From: Gemmatimonadota bacterium
GTDB taxonomy: Bacteria > Gemmatimonadota > Gemmatimonadetes > Longimicrobiales > Gaopeijiaceae
Assembly: GCA_022340865.1 (NCBI GenBank)
Contig: JAJDNC010000167.1
Span: 1-43,153, forward strand
DNA length: 43,153 nucleotides
Direction of reading: 5' to 3'
Part shown: positions 16,150 to 24,893 of the stretch, in pieces
Position numbering within the stretch: the stretch's first letter is position 1
Layout: the number at the start of each line of letters is the position of its first letter
Notes under the pieces: generated by a model
Database searches by the model: none
What the model saw: the letters and a program-made list of their open reading frames with translations, nothing else
Told to the model about the DNA's origin: nothing
Program-made: the position numbers and the translations under genes

Positions 16150-16637
16150 CGCGTCTCCAGGCCGCGGTAGAGGGCCACCATCTGCAGGGCGCTGAGCGCC
16201 GCCTCGTAACCCTTGTTGCCGGGGCCCTCGGCGGCCCGGGCCAGGGCCTGGGCCCGGTCGTCGGTGGTCAGGACACCGAAAGCCACCGGCGCCTTCGAGC
16301 CCCGCGCCACGGCGCCGAGACCCCGATTGGCTTCGGCGCTGACATACTCGAAGTGCGGGGTCTCGCCGCGGATCACACATCCCAGGGCCACGACGGCGTC
16401 GTGGCGTCCCGCCTCGACGACCCGGGCGGCGGCCTGGGGAAGCTCCCACGCGCCGGGCACACGGTACACGTCCACGTCTCCCTCGGCGGCTCCGTGCGTG
16501 CGCAGGCACGCCAGCGCACCCTCCAGGAGGCGTTCGGTGACGTCCCCGTTGAAGCGGGCCACGAGCACGGCGACCCTCACGCCGGCGGCGTCGACGGACC
16601 CGCTCGACCGCTCGGCATGGCTTCCCTCGGAGCTCAC
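16146..16637 (-). CDS. ribH: 6,7-dimethyl-8-ribityllumazine synthase
   Basis: RibH condenses the ribityl-pyrimidine with 3,4-dihydroxy-2-butanone 4-phosphate in riboflavin synthesis and forms icosahedral or decameric shells. The 163-residue product contains VAVLVARFNGDVTERLLEGA (in part ARFNGDVTERLL), VPGAWELPQAA, ALGCVIRGETPHFEYV with the catalytic histidine, and VAFGVLTTD and GNKGYEAA near the end. The start is GTG at 16637, overlapping the ribBA stop (GTGA); about 16 low-complexity residues precede the core. Confidence 0.95.
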   Translation of the reverse strand: MSSEGSHAERSSGSVDAAGVRVAVLVARFNGDVTERLLEGALACLRTHGAAEGDVDVYRVPGAWELPQAAARVVEAGRHDAVVALGCVIRGETPHFEYVSAEANRGLGAVARGSKAPVAFGVLTTDDRAQALARAAEGPGNKGYEAALSALQMVALYRGLETR

Positions 16638-17833
16638 AGGATGTGCCCCAGCTTCGTCTTCTTGGTGGCCAGGTACTTGTGGTTGTGCTCGCCCGGCTTG
16701 ACGGTGAGCGGCTCCCTCCCGGTGATCTCGATGTCGTACCCCTCCAGGCCGACGATCTTCCGGGGATTGTTGGTGAGCAGCCGGATGGAGTGGAGGCCCA
16801 GGTCCAGGAGGATCTGGGCACCGATCCCGTAGTCCCGCAGATCGGGCTTGAAGCCCAGCCGCTCGTTGGCCTCCACGGTGTCCATGCCCTCGTCCTGCAG
16901 GGCGTAGGCCTTGAGCTTGTTCCCCAGGCCGATGCCGCGCCCCTCCTGCCGCAGGTAGACCACCGCGCCCGCCCCCTCCTCCTCGATGCGCCTCATGGCC
17001 GCGGCGAGCTGCTCGCCGCAATCGCAGCGCAGCGACCCGAACACGTCCCCGGTCATGCACTCGGAGTGCATGCGCACCAGGACGTTCCCCTTCCCCGAGA
17101 TGTCGCCCTTCACCAGGGCGAGGTGCTCCCGTTGGTCCACGATGCTCTCGTACCCGATGACCTTGAACTCGCCCATCTTCGTGGGCAGGTCCGCCTCGGC
17201 GACGCGGCGCACCAGGCGGGTCTTGGTGAGGCGGTAGGCTACGAGCTGCGCCACGGTGATGAAGCGCAGGCCGTGCTCCTCGGCGAAGACCTCGAGCTGG
17301 GGGCGGCGCGCCATGGTGCCGTCGGGGTTCAGGATCTCGCAGATCACCCCCATGGGCGTGAGTCCCGCCAGGCGCGCCAGGTCCACGCTGGCCTCGGTCT
17401 GGCCGACGCGACGCAGCACGCCGCCCGGCTTGGCCCGGAGCGCCATCATGTGACCCGGACGGCGCAGATCCGTGGGCCGCGTCCGCGGATCGAGGACGAC
17501 CTGGACGGTCTTGGCGCGGTCGTGGGCGCTGATGCCGGTGGTCACCCCGAAGCGCCGGTGCGCGTCCACCGAGATGGTGAACGCCGTTCCCTGGGGGTCG
17601 GTGTTCGCCTCGGTCATGAGCGGGAGGTCGAGCTCGTCGGCGCGCTCCTGCGTCATGGTCACGCAGATGAGGCCCCGGCCGTGCATCGTCATGAAGTTGA
17701 TGTGCTCCGGCGTCACCTCCGCGGCCGCCATGACCAGGTCCCCCTCGTTCTCACGGTCCTCATCGTCGGCGACGATCACCATCCGCCCCTGGCGGATGTC
17801 CTCGATGGCGTCCTCGACGCGGTCGAAGGGCAT
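16634..17833 (-). CDS. ribBA: Bifunctional DHBP synthase / GTP cyclohydrolase II
   Basis: RibBA supplies both precursors of riboflavin. The 399-residue protein has an N-terminal RibB half (VADDEDRENEGD with the acidic metal and substrate residues, 21-32) and a C-terminal RibA half with zinc cysteines Cys259, Cys270 and Cys272 (HSECMTGDVFGSLRCDCGE) and RQEGRGIGL. In RibB, the usual GHxxPL is GHMMAL (127-132) and the usual GHTEA is GQTEA, so the second metal-binding histidine is Gln145. RibA looks intact. The ATG at 17833 has AGGAAGGA upstream. The 188-bp gap before it (17834-18021) shows no gene and no FMN-riboswitch core. Confidence 0.94.
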   Translation of the reverse strand: MPFDRVEDAIEDIRQGRMVIVADDEDRENEGDLVMAAAEVTPEHINFMTMHGRGLICVTMTQERADELDLPLMTEANTDPQGTAFTISVDAHRRFGVTTGISAHDRAKTVQVVLDPRTRPTDLRRPGHMMALRAKPGGVLRRVGQTEASVDLARLAGLTPMGVICEILNPDGTMARRPQLEVFAEEHGLRFITVAQLVAYRLTKTRLVRRVAEADLPTKMGEFKVIGYESIVDQREHLALVKGDISGKGNVLVRMHSECMTGDVFGSLRCDCGEQLAAAMRRIEEEGAGAVVYLRQEGRGIGLGNKLKAYALQDEGMDTVEANERLGFKPDLRDYGIGAQILLDLGLHSIRLLTNNPRKIVGLEGYDIEITGREPLTVKPGEHNHKYLATKKTKLGHIL

Positions 17834-18021
17834 GGTGTGATTCCTTCCTCAGGAACTGTTCCGAATCATGGATCGGGCCGTGACGGAGCACGTCGCCCCT
17901 GCGACCGGAGCGCCACGACCCGACATGTTGAAGGGTGCCAAGAAAGTCCCGGCGGCGCCACATCGGAGCGTGCCTGCCCCCGGAATGCGAGCCCTCCGCC
18001 CGGCCCTGGAATGGAGGGAGC

Positions 18022-18672
18022 TCATGCCTCCACCTGTGGCGTGTCGGAAGGGTCCCCCTGCTCGGTGGGGTCCGGAGAACCCCGCACCGAGAGGATCCTG
18101 CCCACGTACTTGCCGATGAGGTCTCCTTCCACGTTCACCGGGTCGCCCACCTCCAGGCTTCCCAGGTCCGTGTGCCGGTACGTGAAGGGGATGATGCCGA
18201 TGCGCACGCCCGATGCGCCCACGAAATCGCTCACCGTGAGGCTGACCCCGTTGAGGGTCAGGGAGCCGTGGAGAACCGTGGTCCCGAGGACGTCGACCGG
18301 GAGGCGGAAGTCCATGAGCCAGAACTCCCCATCCTTTCGAACCTGCTCGAGGTGACCGATGCCATCTACGTGTCCCTGCACGAGATGGCCGTCCAGCCTG
18401 TCCCCCATCTTGAGGGCCCGCTCCAGGTTCACCGGGGTGTCCGGCGCGTAGCGTCCCGCGATGGTCCGGTCCAGCGTCGTGCCGATGACGTCCACGCTGA
18501 AGCCCTCGGGCTCCGTCCCGGTGACCGTGAGGCACGCGCCGTCCACCGCCACGGAGTCCCCCGGGGCGAGCTCCGAGGCGAACGCCGGCGCCTCGATGAC
18601 GAAGCGCCGCGTGGTCTCCAGGTCTGCGGTCCGGGCCACGCGGCCCATGGCCTCGATGATTCCCGTGAACAT
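18022..18672 (-). CDS. ribE: Riboflavin synthase, alpha chain
   Basis: Dismutates two lumazine molecules to riboflavin. The 216-residue protein has the two repeated barrels: MFTGIIEAMG at the N-terminus, SVAVDGACLTV, then HLVQGHVDGIG and SLTLNGVSLTV in the second half. The ATG at 18672 shares a base with the ribD stop (TGATG). A Pro/Asp/Glu-rich tail of about 20 residues follows the last barrel. The operon continues to ribBA after a 188-bp gap. Confidence 0.95.
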   Translation of the reverse strand: MFTGIIEAMGRVARTADLETTRRFVIEAPAFASELAPGDSVAVDGACLTVTGTEPEGFSVDVIGTTLDRTIAGRYAPDTPVNLERALKMGDRLDGHLVQGHVDGIGHLEQVRKDGEFWLMDFRLPVDVLGTTVLHGSLTLNGVSLTVSDFVGASGVRIGIIPFTYRHTDLGSLEVGDPVNVEGDLIGKYVGRILSVRGSPDPTEQGDPSDTPQVEA

Positions 18673-19796
18673 CAGGGCGTCTCCCCCCTGTCCAGTACGA
18701 TCAGCGTGTCCCGCCCGTGGAGGACGGGAGCAAGAACGGGCAGGAAGCTCCTCCAATCAAACGCATCGGCGTCGGGCGGGAAGGCCCTCACCCCCGACGC
18801 GCCCAGCGTGAAGGGCGCCAGGAACAGGTAGAGCCGGTGCGCGCGCCCCTCCCCGAGGAGCGAGGCGGCCAGCCGGGGGCCTCCCTCGCACAGGATGGAG
18901 CCGACCCCCATCTCGCGGCACGCCGCCAGCACGGCGCCCAGGTCGAGGCCTCCTCCCCCGCCCGCGCTCACGGGGACCGCATGCACGTGGGCTCCGGCTC
19001 CCTCCAACCGGGCCACGTGCTCCTCCGGCGCGCCCTTTCGCGTGAAGACGTGCACCGGGATCTGGGCGGCCTCCTCCAGGAGCGCGGCCGTGGACGGCAG
19101 GGAGCCCTCGGAGTCGAGGACGATGCGTCTCGGGACCACCCTCCCCGCTGGAGCCAGACGGACCGTCAGGCGGGGATCGTCGATGCGCGCCGTCCCTGCG
19201 CCCACCATCACGGCATCGAACCCGGAGCGCAGGCGATGAACCTCGCGTTCCGCTTCCTGGCCTGTGATGCGGGTGCGCACCCCTGGAGCCGCGGCGACAC
19301 ACCCGTCCAGGGTGAGGGCGAGCTTCAGGGCCACCCACGGCGACTCCCCGTGCGCGGCATGAAAGAACGCCGGATTCTCGGCACGTCCCTCCAAGGGGCT
19401 CCACACCGGCCCGGTGACCTCGACGCCGGCGCGGCGCAGAGTATCGGCGCCCCCGGAGGACTCCACCCCGGGGTCCGCCACGCCGTACACCACCCGGCGG
19501 ACACCCGCGGCCACCAGGGCCTGGGCGCACGGCGGCGTCTTTCCCTCGTGGTTGCACGGCTCGAGGCTGACGTATGCCGTGGCACCCCTCGCCAGGGAAC
19601 GTGCCGACTCCAGCGCCACCACCTCCGCATGGGGACCACCGAACTCCCGATGGTATCCTTCGGCTACCACGCGCCCGTCGCGCACCAGCACGCACCCCAC
19701 CATGGGGTTGGGATGGACCCTGCCCCACCCCCGGCGTGCGAGCTGCCGGGCCCGCTCGAGGTGGTCGACGTCGGCCTGGGACACGTGCGCGGTCAT
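18672..19796 (-). CDS. ribD: Riboflavin deaminase/reductase RibD
   Basis: Bifunctional enzyme: zinc deaminase then NADPH-dependent reductase for the second and third steps of the pyrimidine branch. The 374-residue product has HPNPMVGCVLV, the zinc ligands His56 (HAE, with Glu58 as proton shuttle), Cys81 (PCNHEGKTPPC) and Cys90, and a C-terminal reductase domain with the usual substrate loop (VALKLALTLDG) and ILCEGGPRLAASLL. The ATG at 19796 shares a base with the stop of the upstream exported protein (TGATG). Length is normal. Confidence 0.95.
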   Translation of the reverse strand: MTAHVSQADVDHLERARQLARRGWGRVHPNPMVGCVLVRDGRVVAEGYHREFGGPHAEVVALESARSLARGATAYVSLEPCNHEGKTPPCAQALVAAGVRRVVYGVADPGVESSGGADTLRRAGVEVTGPVWSPLEGRAENPAFFHAAHGESPWVALKLALTLDGCVAAAPGVRTRITGQEAEREVHRLRSGFDAVMVGAGTARIDDPRLTVRLAPAGRVVPRRIVLDSEGSLPSTAALLEEAAQIPVHVFTRKGAPEEHVARLEGAGAHVHAVPVSAGGGGGLDLGAVLAACREMGVGSILCEGGPRLAASLLGEGRAHRLYLFLAPFTLGASGVRAFPPDADAFDWRSFLPVLAPVLHGRDTLIVLDRGETP

Positions 19797-20776
19797 CAGA
19801 ACGTCAGGCGCAGCGCCAGGCTCCCGAAGAGTGTCCCCGCAGCCGGGTCGAAGTTGGAGCCCTGCTGCCCCGCCACCGCGGAGAACCCGTGGGCCCAGCC
19901 CGCTTCGGTGGAGACCTGGAGGATGAGGAAGTTGAGGGACAGGCCGCCGAAGATCAGGGAGCGGCTCTGGTCGTAGCTGTTGTCGGTGGCGGAGATGACG
20001 GTGCCCGTGACCTCCCTCTGCTGGAGGGTGGCGCGGCCCGAGTACCAGTCTTTTCCCACTCCGGCCAGCACGCCCACGCCCAGAAGGTCCTTCCCCACGG
20101 TCGCCCGCAACGAGGTCACGCTGGGTGCCAGCTCGACGCCTCCCCACGGCCCCGTCGCGCTCCCCAGGCGCACGGTCCCGAAGCTCCGGTGGGACACCGA
20201 CACCGCGACGCCCGGCAGGGTGAACGACTCGCGGAAGACGCCGACGCGGACTCCCAGGGTGAGCGCCGCCTCGTGTCCGTCGAAGCCCTCTCCCGATGGG
20301 AGGAAGAGCACGCTGGTGCTTCCGAAGGCGTCCAGGGAGAGCACCCCTCCCACCGTGGGGACGATGGAGAACCCGTCGAAGACCCCCACCGCCACACCGG
20401 CCTCCAGGGTGGGGATGACGAAGGTGGTCTTCCGCGGAAGCTCGGTTCCCGCGTCGAAGAGATCGGGAAGCGCCACGTTCGCGAAGGCGAGGCGGAGATC
20501 GCCGGACACGTGCGGGGTGCTCTTCAGCCGGTGTCCGAGGGTGCTCGCGCTCCCCGCCACCTCGGACCCGAGGCCCGCCATGAGGCCCACGTGGCCCTGC
20601 AGGGAACGCGCCGTGATGGCGAGCTCCATGCACTTCGCCACCGACCCGCCCACGGCCGTGCACTTGGCGGTCAGCCCCTCGACGCTCTGGGCGCTCGCCG
20701 TCGGCACCAGAGCCAGGAGGCCCATGATGGACGCCACCAGGGCGGCGCACGGGGCCCGCATGGGGTGCGGGGTCAT
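19796..20776 (-). CDS. Unknown exported, outer-membrane-barrel-like protein
   Basis: No family recognised. The 326-residue product has a signal peptide ending TASAQ (about residue 30 from the chosen start) and then many alternating hydrophobic and polar strands rich in glycine and serine. It ends with LFGSLALRLTF, a C-terminal phenylalanine strand typical of outer-membrane beta-barrel proteins recognised by Bam. Two cysteines (KCTAVGGSVAKC) lie near the mature N-terminus. The ATG at 20776 overlaps the purM stop (ATGA); an internal ATG 5 codons later (20761) is the alternative. It sits between purM and ribD with overlaps at both ends, so it is co-translated with metabolic genes. Confidence 0.78.
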   Translation of the reverse strand: MTPHPMRAPCAALVASIMGLLALVPTASAQSVEGLTAKCTAVGGSVAKCMELAITARSLQGHVGLMAGLGSEVAGSASTLGHRLKSTPHVSGDLRLAFANVALPDLFDAGTELPRKTTFVIPTLEAGVAVGVFDGFSIVPTVGGVLSLDAFGSTSVLFLPSGEGFDGHEAALTLGVRVGVFRESFTLPGVAVSVSHRSFGTVRLGSATGPWGGVELAPSVTSLRATVGKDLLGVGVLAGVGKDWYSGRATLQQREVTGTVISATDNSYDQSRSLIFGGLSLNFLILQVSTEAGWAHGFSAVAGQQGSNFDPAAGTLFGSLALRLTF

Positions 20777-21807
20777 CGGCGGTATCGGACTCCGGCGCCG
20801 CTCTCCACGGCGCCGATGACGTGGACGGCCACGCCTCCGGCCTCGATGGCCCGGGCCGCTGCCTCGGCGTCCGAGGGGCGCACGACGACAACCATGCCGA
20901 TTCCCATGTTGAAGACCCGGTCCATCTCCTGTCGCTCTACCTTGCCCGCCTCCTGAAGCGCCCGAAAGACCGGTGGCACCTCCCAGGCGCCACGGTCCAG
21001 CACGGCGCCCACGCCATCGGGCAGGATTCGAGGCAGGTTGCCCGGGATGCCACCCCCTGTGATATGCGCCAGGCCCCGCAAAGTGCCCGCCTCCAGAAGG
21101 GGCCAGAGGGGCTTCAGGTAGCTGCGATGGACGGTGAGCAGCTCCTCCGCGACGGTCCGTCCCGTCCCCGGGAGCTCGTCGTGCACGTCGAGTCCCAGAA
21201 CGTCGAAGACGATGCTCCGGGCCAGGGTGTAGCCGTTGGTGTGCAGCCCGCTGGATGCCAGCCCCAGCACGACATCGCCCGGAAGGATGTCCCGGCCGTC
21301 GAGGATGCGCTCGCGCTCGACCACGCCCACGATGAAGCCCGCCAGATCGTACTCGCCGGGGGCGTAGAAGTCGGCCATCTGCGCGGTCTCGCCGCCGAGC
21401 AGAGCACACCCGTTCGCGGCACACGCCGCCGCCACGCCCCCGACGACGTCCGCCACCACGGCCTCGTCCATGCCGCCCGCGGCCAGATAGTCCAGGAAGA
21501 AGAGCGGCCGGGCGCCCTGTACCAGGATGTCGTTGACGCAGTGGTTCACGAGGCACTGGCCCACGGTGTCGTGGCGGCCGGCGGCGAAGGCGACCTTGAG
21601 CTTCGTGCCCACCCCGTCCGCGGAGGAGACCAGAACGGGGTGCGACAGCCCGTCGGGGACCTGGTAGAGGCCGCCGAAGAGCCCCAGCTCCGACAAGGTG
21701 AAGCGGTCGCGGGTGGCGGCCACCAGGGCCTTCAGGCGCTGCTTCGTGCGGTCGGCGGCGTCGAGATCCACCCCGACGTCGCGATAGCTGAGGGTCTCGT
21801 CAGGCAC
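20773..21807 (-). CDS. purM: Phosphoribosylformylglycinamidine cyclo-ligase
   Basis: AIR synthetase of purine biosynthesis; closes the imidazole ring using ATP. The 344-residue protein has the PurM signatures SSADGVGTKLKVA, NHCVNDILVQGARPLFFLDY (in part NDILVQGARPLF), LLGGETAQM, and HITGGGIPGNLPR. Length is normal. Start is GTG at 21807, overlapping the end of the PfkB-family gene by 8 bases. No other purine gene lies in the window. Confidence 0.96.
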   Translation of the reverse strand: MPDETLSYRDVGVDLDAADRTKQRLKALVAATRDRFTLSELGLFGGLYQVPDGLSHPVLVSSADGVGTKLKVAFAAGRHDTVGQCLVNHCVNDILVQGARPLFFLDYLAAGGMDEAVVADVVGGVAAACAANGCALLGGETAQMADFYAPGEYDLAGFIVGVVERERILDGRDILPGDVVLGLASSGLHTNGYTLARSIVFDVLGLDVHDELPGTGRTVAEELLTVHRSYLKPLWPLLEAGTLRGLAHITGGGIPGNLPRILPDGVGAVLDRGAWEVPPVFRALQEAGKVERQEMDRVFNMGIGMVVVVRPSDAEAAARAIEAGGVAVHVIGAVESGAGVRYRR

Positions 21808-22729
21808 GCCGTGCGACCTCTTCCCGCGTCCGGAAGGCGGTCATCTCCCGAAACTCCTCGACCCGGCGGGCGACTTCCTCGGCGTCCAGGGCACGGAAGC
21901 GGTCGATGCTGAAGTCCTCCACGGCGAAGGAGCCCATGGTGGAGCCGTAGACCATGGCGCGGCGGAGGTCCTCCGGCGCCAGGGAGCCCGTGGAGGCGAG
22001 GTAGCCCATGAAGCCGCCGGCGAAGGCGTCACCGGCACCGGTGGGATCGAAGACCACCTCCAGAGGATACCCGGGGGCGAAGAACGCCCATCCGTCGGCG
22101 AAGAGAATGGCTCCGTGCTCGCCCTTCTTCACCACCACGATCTCGGGTCCTCTCTCACGGATCCAGCGCGACGCCTTCAGCAGGTTGGGCTCGTCGGCGA
22201 GCTGGCGCGCCTCGGCGTCGTTGACCATGAGGATGCGCACCCGCTCGAGAAGGGACACGAGCTCCTTCCGGTTGCCCTCGATCCAGTAGTTCATGGTGTC
22301 GCACGCCACCACCTCCGGAGCCTCGACCTGGTCCAGCACCTGGTGCTGGAGGGTGGGGTCGATGTTGCCAAGGAAGACGTAGCGCGCCGACCGGAACGCC
22401 TCGGGGATCTTCGGCTCGAAGGAGGCGAAGACGCCCAGACGCGTCTCCAGGGTGTCCCGGGAGTTCAGGTCGTAGTGATAGCGCCCGGCCCAGAAGAAGC
22501 TCTCCCCTTTCCTCCGCTCGATCCCCGACAGGTCGGCTCCGCGGCCCTTCAGGAAGTCCAGATCGTCGAAGGGGTAGTCGTCGCCCACCACGCCCACGAT
22601 CTGCACGGGGTCGAAGAAAGTCGCCGCCGCCGAGAAGAAGACGGCGGAGCCGCCGAGCACCCGGTCGGCCTTGCCGAAGGGGGTTTCCACCGAGTCCAGG
22701 GCCACGCTTCCGACGCAGAGAATCGACAT
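21800..22729 (-). CDS. PfkB-family carbohydrate or nucleoside kinase
   Basis: A ribokinase-fold kinase of 309 residues. The N-terminal glycine pair is GGSAVFFS (26-33), and the C-terminal signature is DPTGAGDAFAGG (228-239) with catalytic Asp234. The middle contains the substrate lid and VVVKKGEHGAILF. Substrate is not evident; ribose, fructose, adenosine or another nucleoside are all possible, and its position next to purM gives a weak hint of nucleoside metabolism. ATG at 22729, 20 bases beyond argS. Confidence 0.9.
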   Translation of the reverse strand: MSILCVGSVALDSVETPFGKADRVLGGSAVFFSAAATFFDPVQIVGVVGDDYPFDDLDFLKGRGADLSGIERRKGESFFWAGRYHYDLNSRDTLETRLGVFASFEPKIPEAFRSARYVFLGNIDPTLQHQVLDQVEAPEVVACDTMNYWIEGNRKELVSLLERVRILMVNDAEARQLADEPNLLKASRWIRERGPEIVVVKKGEHGAILFADGWAFFAPGYPLEVVFDPTGAGDAFAGGFMGYLASTGSLAPEDLRRAMVYGSTMGSFAVEDFSIDRFRALDAEEVARRVEEFREMTAFRTREEVARRA

Positions 22730-22749
22730 GGAGTGCCGAGGTACGGGGG

Positions 22750-24459
22750 TCAGGCGGGCTCGTCGGCCTCGGCGCGGTCCATGCGCCGGGGTGCCTCGAT
22801 GCCCAGGAGTGTGAGGCCGTTGTTCAGGACGATCTGCACGGCGCGGGTGAGGACGAGACGCGCGGTGCGGAGATCGGGGTCGTCGGTGAGGACGGCAAGC
22901 TCGGGATTCCTCGCGGGATTCCCCGCGTGGTACCACGAGTTGGCCGCGCCCGCGGTCTGCTCCAGGTAGTCGCACACGAGATGGGGCGCGGCCTGCGCGG
23001 CCGCGCGCTCCACGGTCTCCGGGAACTCCCCCAGTCGCTTGATGAGCTCGCGCTCGTGGTCGTGGGAGAGGAGCGAGAGGTCGGCGTCCCGGCCCCCCGC
23101 GGAGCCCGGGGACACGTCCTCCGGATCCATGCCGGCCTTGGCGAAGATAGAGCACATGCGCGCGTGGGCGTATTGCACCTTGTAGACCGGGTTCTTCTCC
23201 GATTGGTCCAGGGCCACATCCAGATCGAAGACCACATGCGCGTCGGGCTTGCGCATGAGCAGGAAGTAGCGTGCCACGTCCACACCCACCAGCTCGTACA
23301 GCTCCCGGAGCGTGGTGTACGACCCGGCGCGCTTCGAGAACTTCACCTCGCGGCCGTCGCGCTCGACCCGCACCATCTGGTGCAGAACGTACTCGGGGTA
23401 CCCTTCGGGAAGTCCCAGAGCTTGCAGCCCGGCCCGCACCCGCGGCACGGTGCCGTGGTGGTCCGAGCCCTGGACGTTGATGACGCGATGGTACCCGCGA
23501 TTCCACTTGCCCACGTGGTACGCCACGTCCGGCAGGAAGTAGGTGGGCGCTCCGTTGGAGCGGATCATCACCCGGTCCTTCTGGTCGCCGAACTCCGTGG
23601 TGCGGAGCCATACCGCGCCGTCACGCTCGTACACGAAACCGGCATCGCGGAGCGCTTGCACCGTCCTCTCCACGCCACCGTCCACGTACAGGGAGGACTC
23701 CAGGTAGTACTCGTCGAAGCGCACCCGGAAGTCGGCCAGGTCACGGTCCTGCTCCTCGCGGATGACCTTCACGGCGAACACGCGCATGGCGTCCAGCGCC
23801 TCGGCGGAATCGTCTCCCACCCAGCGCTCGCCCACCTCGGCGGCGAAGGCCTCGGCGATGTCCGAGACGTACGCACCGTGATAGCCCCCCTCGGGGACCT
23901 CCGCCGCGCGGCCGAAGCGCTCTTGATACCGGGCCCAGACGCTCCGGGCCAGGTTCTCGATCTGTGCGCCGGCGTCGTTGTAGTAGTACTCCCGATGGAC
24001 CTTCCATCCCGTGCGGTCCAGGAGCGACGCGATGACGTCGCCCAGTGCCGCCTGGCGTCCATGCCCCAGGTGCAGCGGCCCCGTGGGGTTGGCGGACACG
24101 AACTCCACCATGACCCGCTCACCGCCCCCCGCGTCACCGCGGCCGTACGACTCCCCGGCCCGGACGATGTCGTCCAGCACCGACGCCACCGCCCCCGACG
24201 TGAGGCGGAAGTTCAGGAAGCCCGGGCCCGCCACCTCCACCGCCGAGACCCCGGCGGCGGCCAGGTCGAGGCGGTTCGCGATCTCCTCCGCGATCTGGCG
24301 CGGAGGCCTCTTCAGGCTCTTCGCCAGGGTCATGGCCACGTTGGTGGCCAGGTCTCCGTGGTCCGGGTCGCGCGGCCGCTCCAGGCCCACCACGGGCTCG
24401 GCGACCCCCATCTCCCTCAGGAGCGACTCCAGGGCGGACCGGATGGCTTCGAGGGCCAT
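22750..24459 (-). CDS. argS: Arginyl-tRNA synthetase
   Basis: Class I synthetase that charges tRNA-Arg. The 569-residue product has the N-terminal Add-1 domain, the HIGH motif as HLGH (130-133) within SANPTGPLHLGHGRQA, the ERDGREVKFSKRAG loop that replaces KMSKS as in other ArgS, and the C-terminal anticodon-binding DALR-type domain. Length is normal. ATG at 24459 has a TAGGAG ribosome-binding site that overlaps the stop of the preceding zinc-ribbon gene. Confidence 0.97.
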   Translation of the reverse strand: MALEAIRSALESLLREMGVAEPVVGLERPRDPDHGDLATNVAMTLAKSLKRPPRQIAEEIANRLDLAAAGVSAVEVAGPGFLNFRLTSGAVASVLDDIVRAGESYGRGDAGGGERVMVEFVSANPTGPLHLGHGRQAALGDVIASLLDRTGWKVHREYYYNDAGAQIENLARSVWARYQERFGRAAEVPEGGYHGAYVSDIAEAFAAEVGERWVGDDSAEALDAMRVFAVKVIREEQDRDLADFRVRFDEYYLESSLYVDGGVERTVQALRDAGFVYERDGAVWLRTTEFGDQKDRVMIRSNGAPTYFLPDVAYHVGKWNRGYHRVINVQGSDHHGTVPRVRAGLQALGLPEGYPEYVLHQMVRVERDGREVKFSKRAGSYTTLRELYELVGVDVARYFLLMRKPDAHVVFDLDVALDQSEKNPVYKVQYAHARMCSIFAKAGMDPEDVSPGSAGGRDADLSLLSHDHERELIKRLGEFPETVERAAAQAAPHLVCDYLEQTAGAANSWYHAGNPARNPELAVLTDDPDLRTARLVLTRAVQIVLNNGLTLLGIEAPRRMDRAEADEPA

Positions 24460-24474
24460 GGTGGCCGGAGGCTC

Positions 24475-24789
24475 CTACGAGTCCTTGGGCTTCGCGGCGG
24501 GCTTCGGGTCGGCCTTCCCGGAGCTCTTCGGTGCGTCCCTGGACGCTGCGGCCGGCTCCTTGGACGGAGTCGCCTTCCCCTTCTCGTTCGAGGACTTCTC
24601 CTTGTACTCCTTGCTGCGGTGGTCGGTGATGTAGAAGCCCTCGCCCTTGAAGAGGAATCCTGCGCCGGCCGAGATCATCCGCTCGGCGGACTCCCCACAT
24701 TCAGGGCACGTAGCGCCGGGCTCTTCCGAGATGCGCTGGAACACCTCGAATTCGTGCCCCCGGGGGCAGCGGTATTCGTACGTGGGCAT
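24475..24789 (-). CDS. FmdB-family zinc-ribbon protein
   Basis: A 104-residue protein with an N-terminal FmdB-type zinc ribbon: MPTYEYRCPRGHEFEVFQ, then CPECG (Cys28 and Cys31) and ERMISAG. One of the usual four cysteines is replaced in the first knuckle (CPRGH rather than CxxCGH), a common variant. The C-terminal half is a low-complexity Lys/Pro/Ala/Ser-rich tail. The family is widespread and poorly understood, often called a putative regulator. The ATG at 24789 is chosen because the family begins MPTYEY. TAGCTTT, a possible -10 element, lies at 24848-24842. Confidence 0.87.
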   Translation of the reverse strand: MPTYEYRCPRGHEFEVFQRISEEPGATCPECGESAERMISAGAGFLFKGEGFYITDHRSKEYKEKSSNEKGKATPSKEPAAASRDAPKSSGKADPKPAAKPKDS

Positions 24790-24893
24790 GAGCGTGAATG
24801 AAGGATTGAACGGTTCGGGCCGTCGAGCCCTTGAAGCCCAAAAAGCTAACGGACGCTTCGCTGACGGACTACCGTACACTGCGCCACGCCACA

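Noticed and set aside
17834..18021. FMN riboswitch before ribBA
   Set aside because: The conserved core segments are not present on the minus strand.
24826..24870. Direct repeat GTCCGT(C/T)AGC and T run as a terminator after the mutase gene
   Set aside because: It is a direct, not inverted, repeat; the T run lies at a possible -10 (TAGCTTT) instead.
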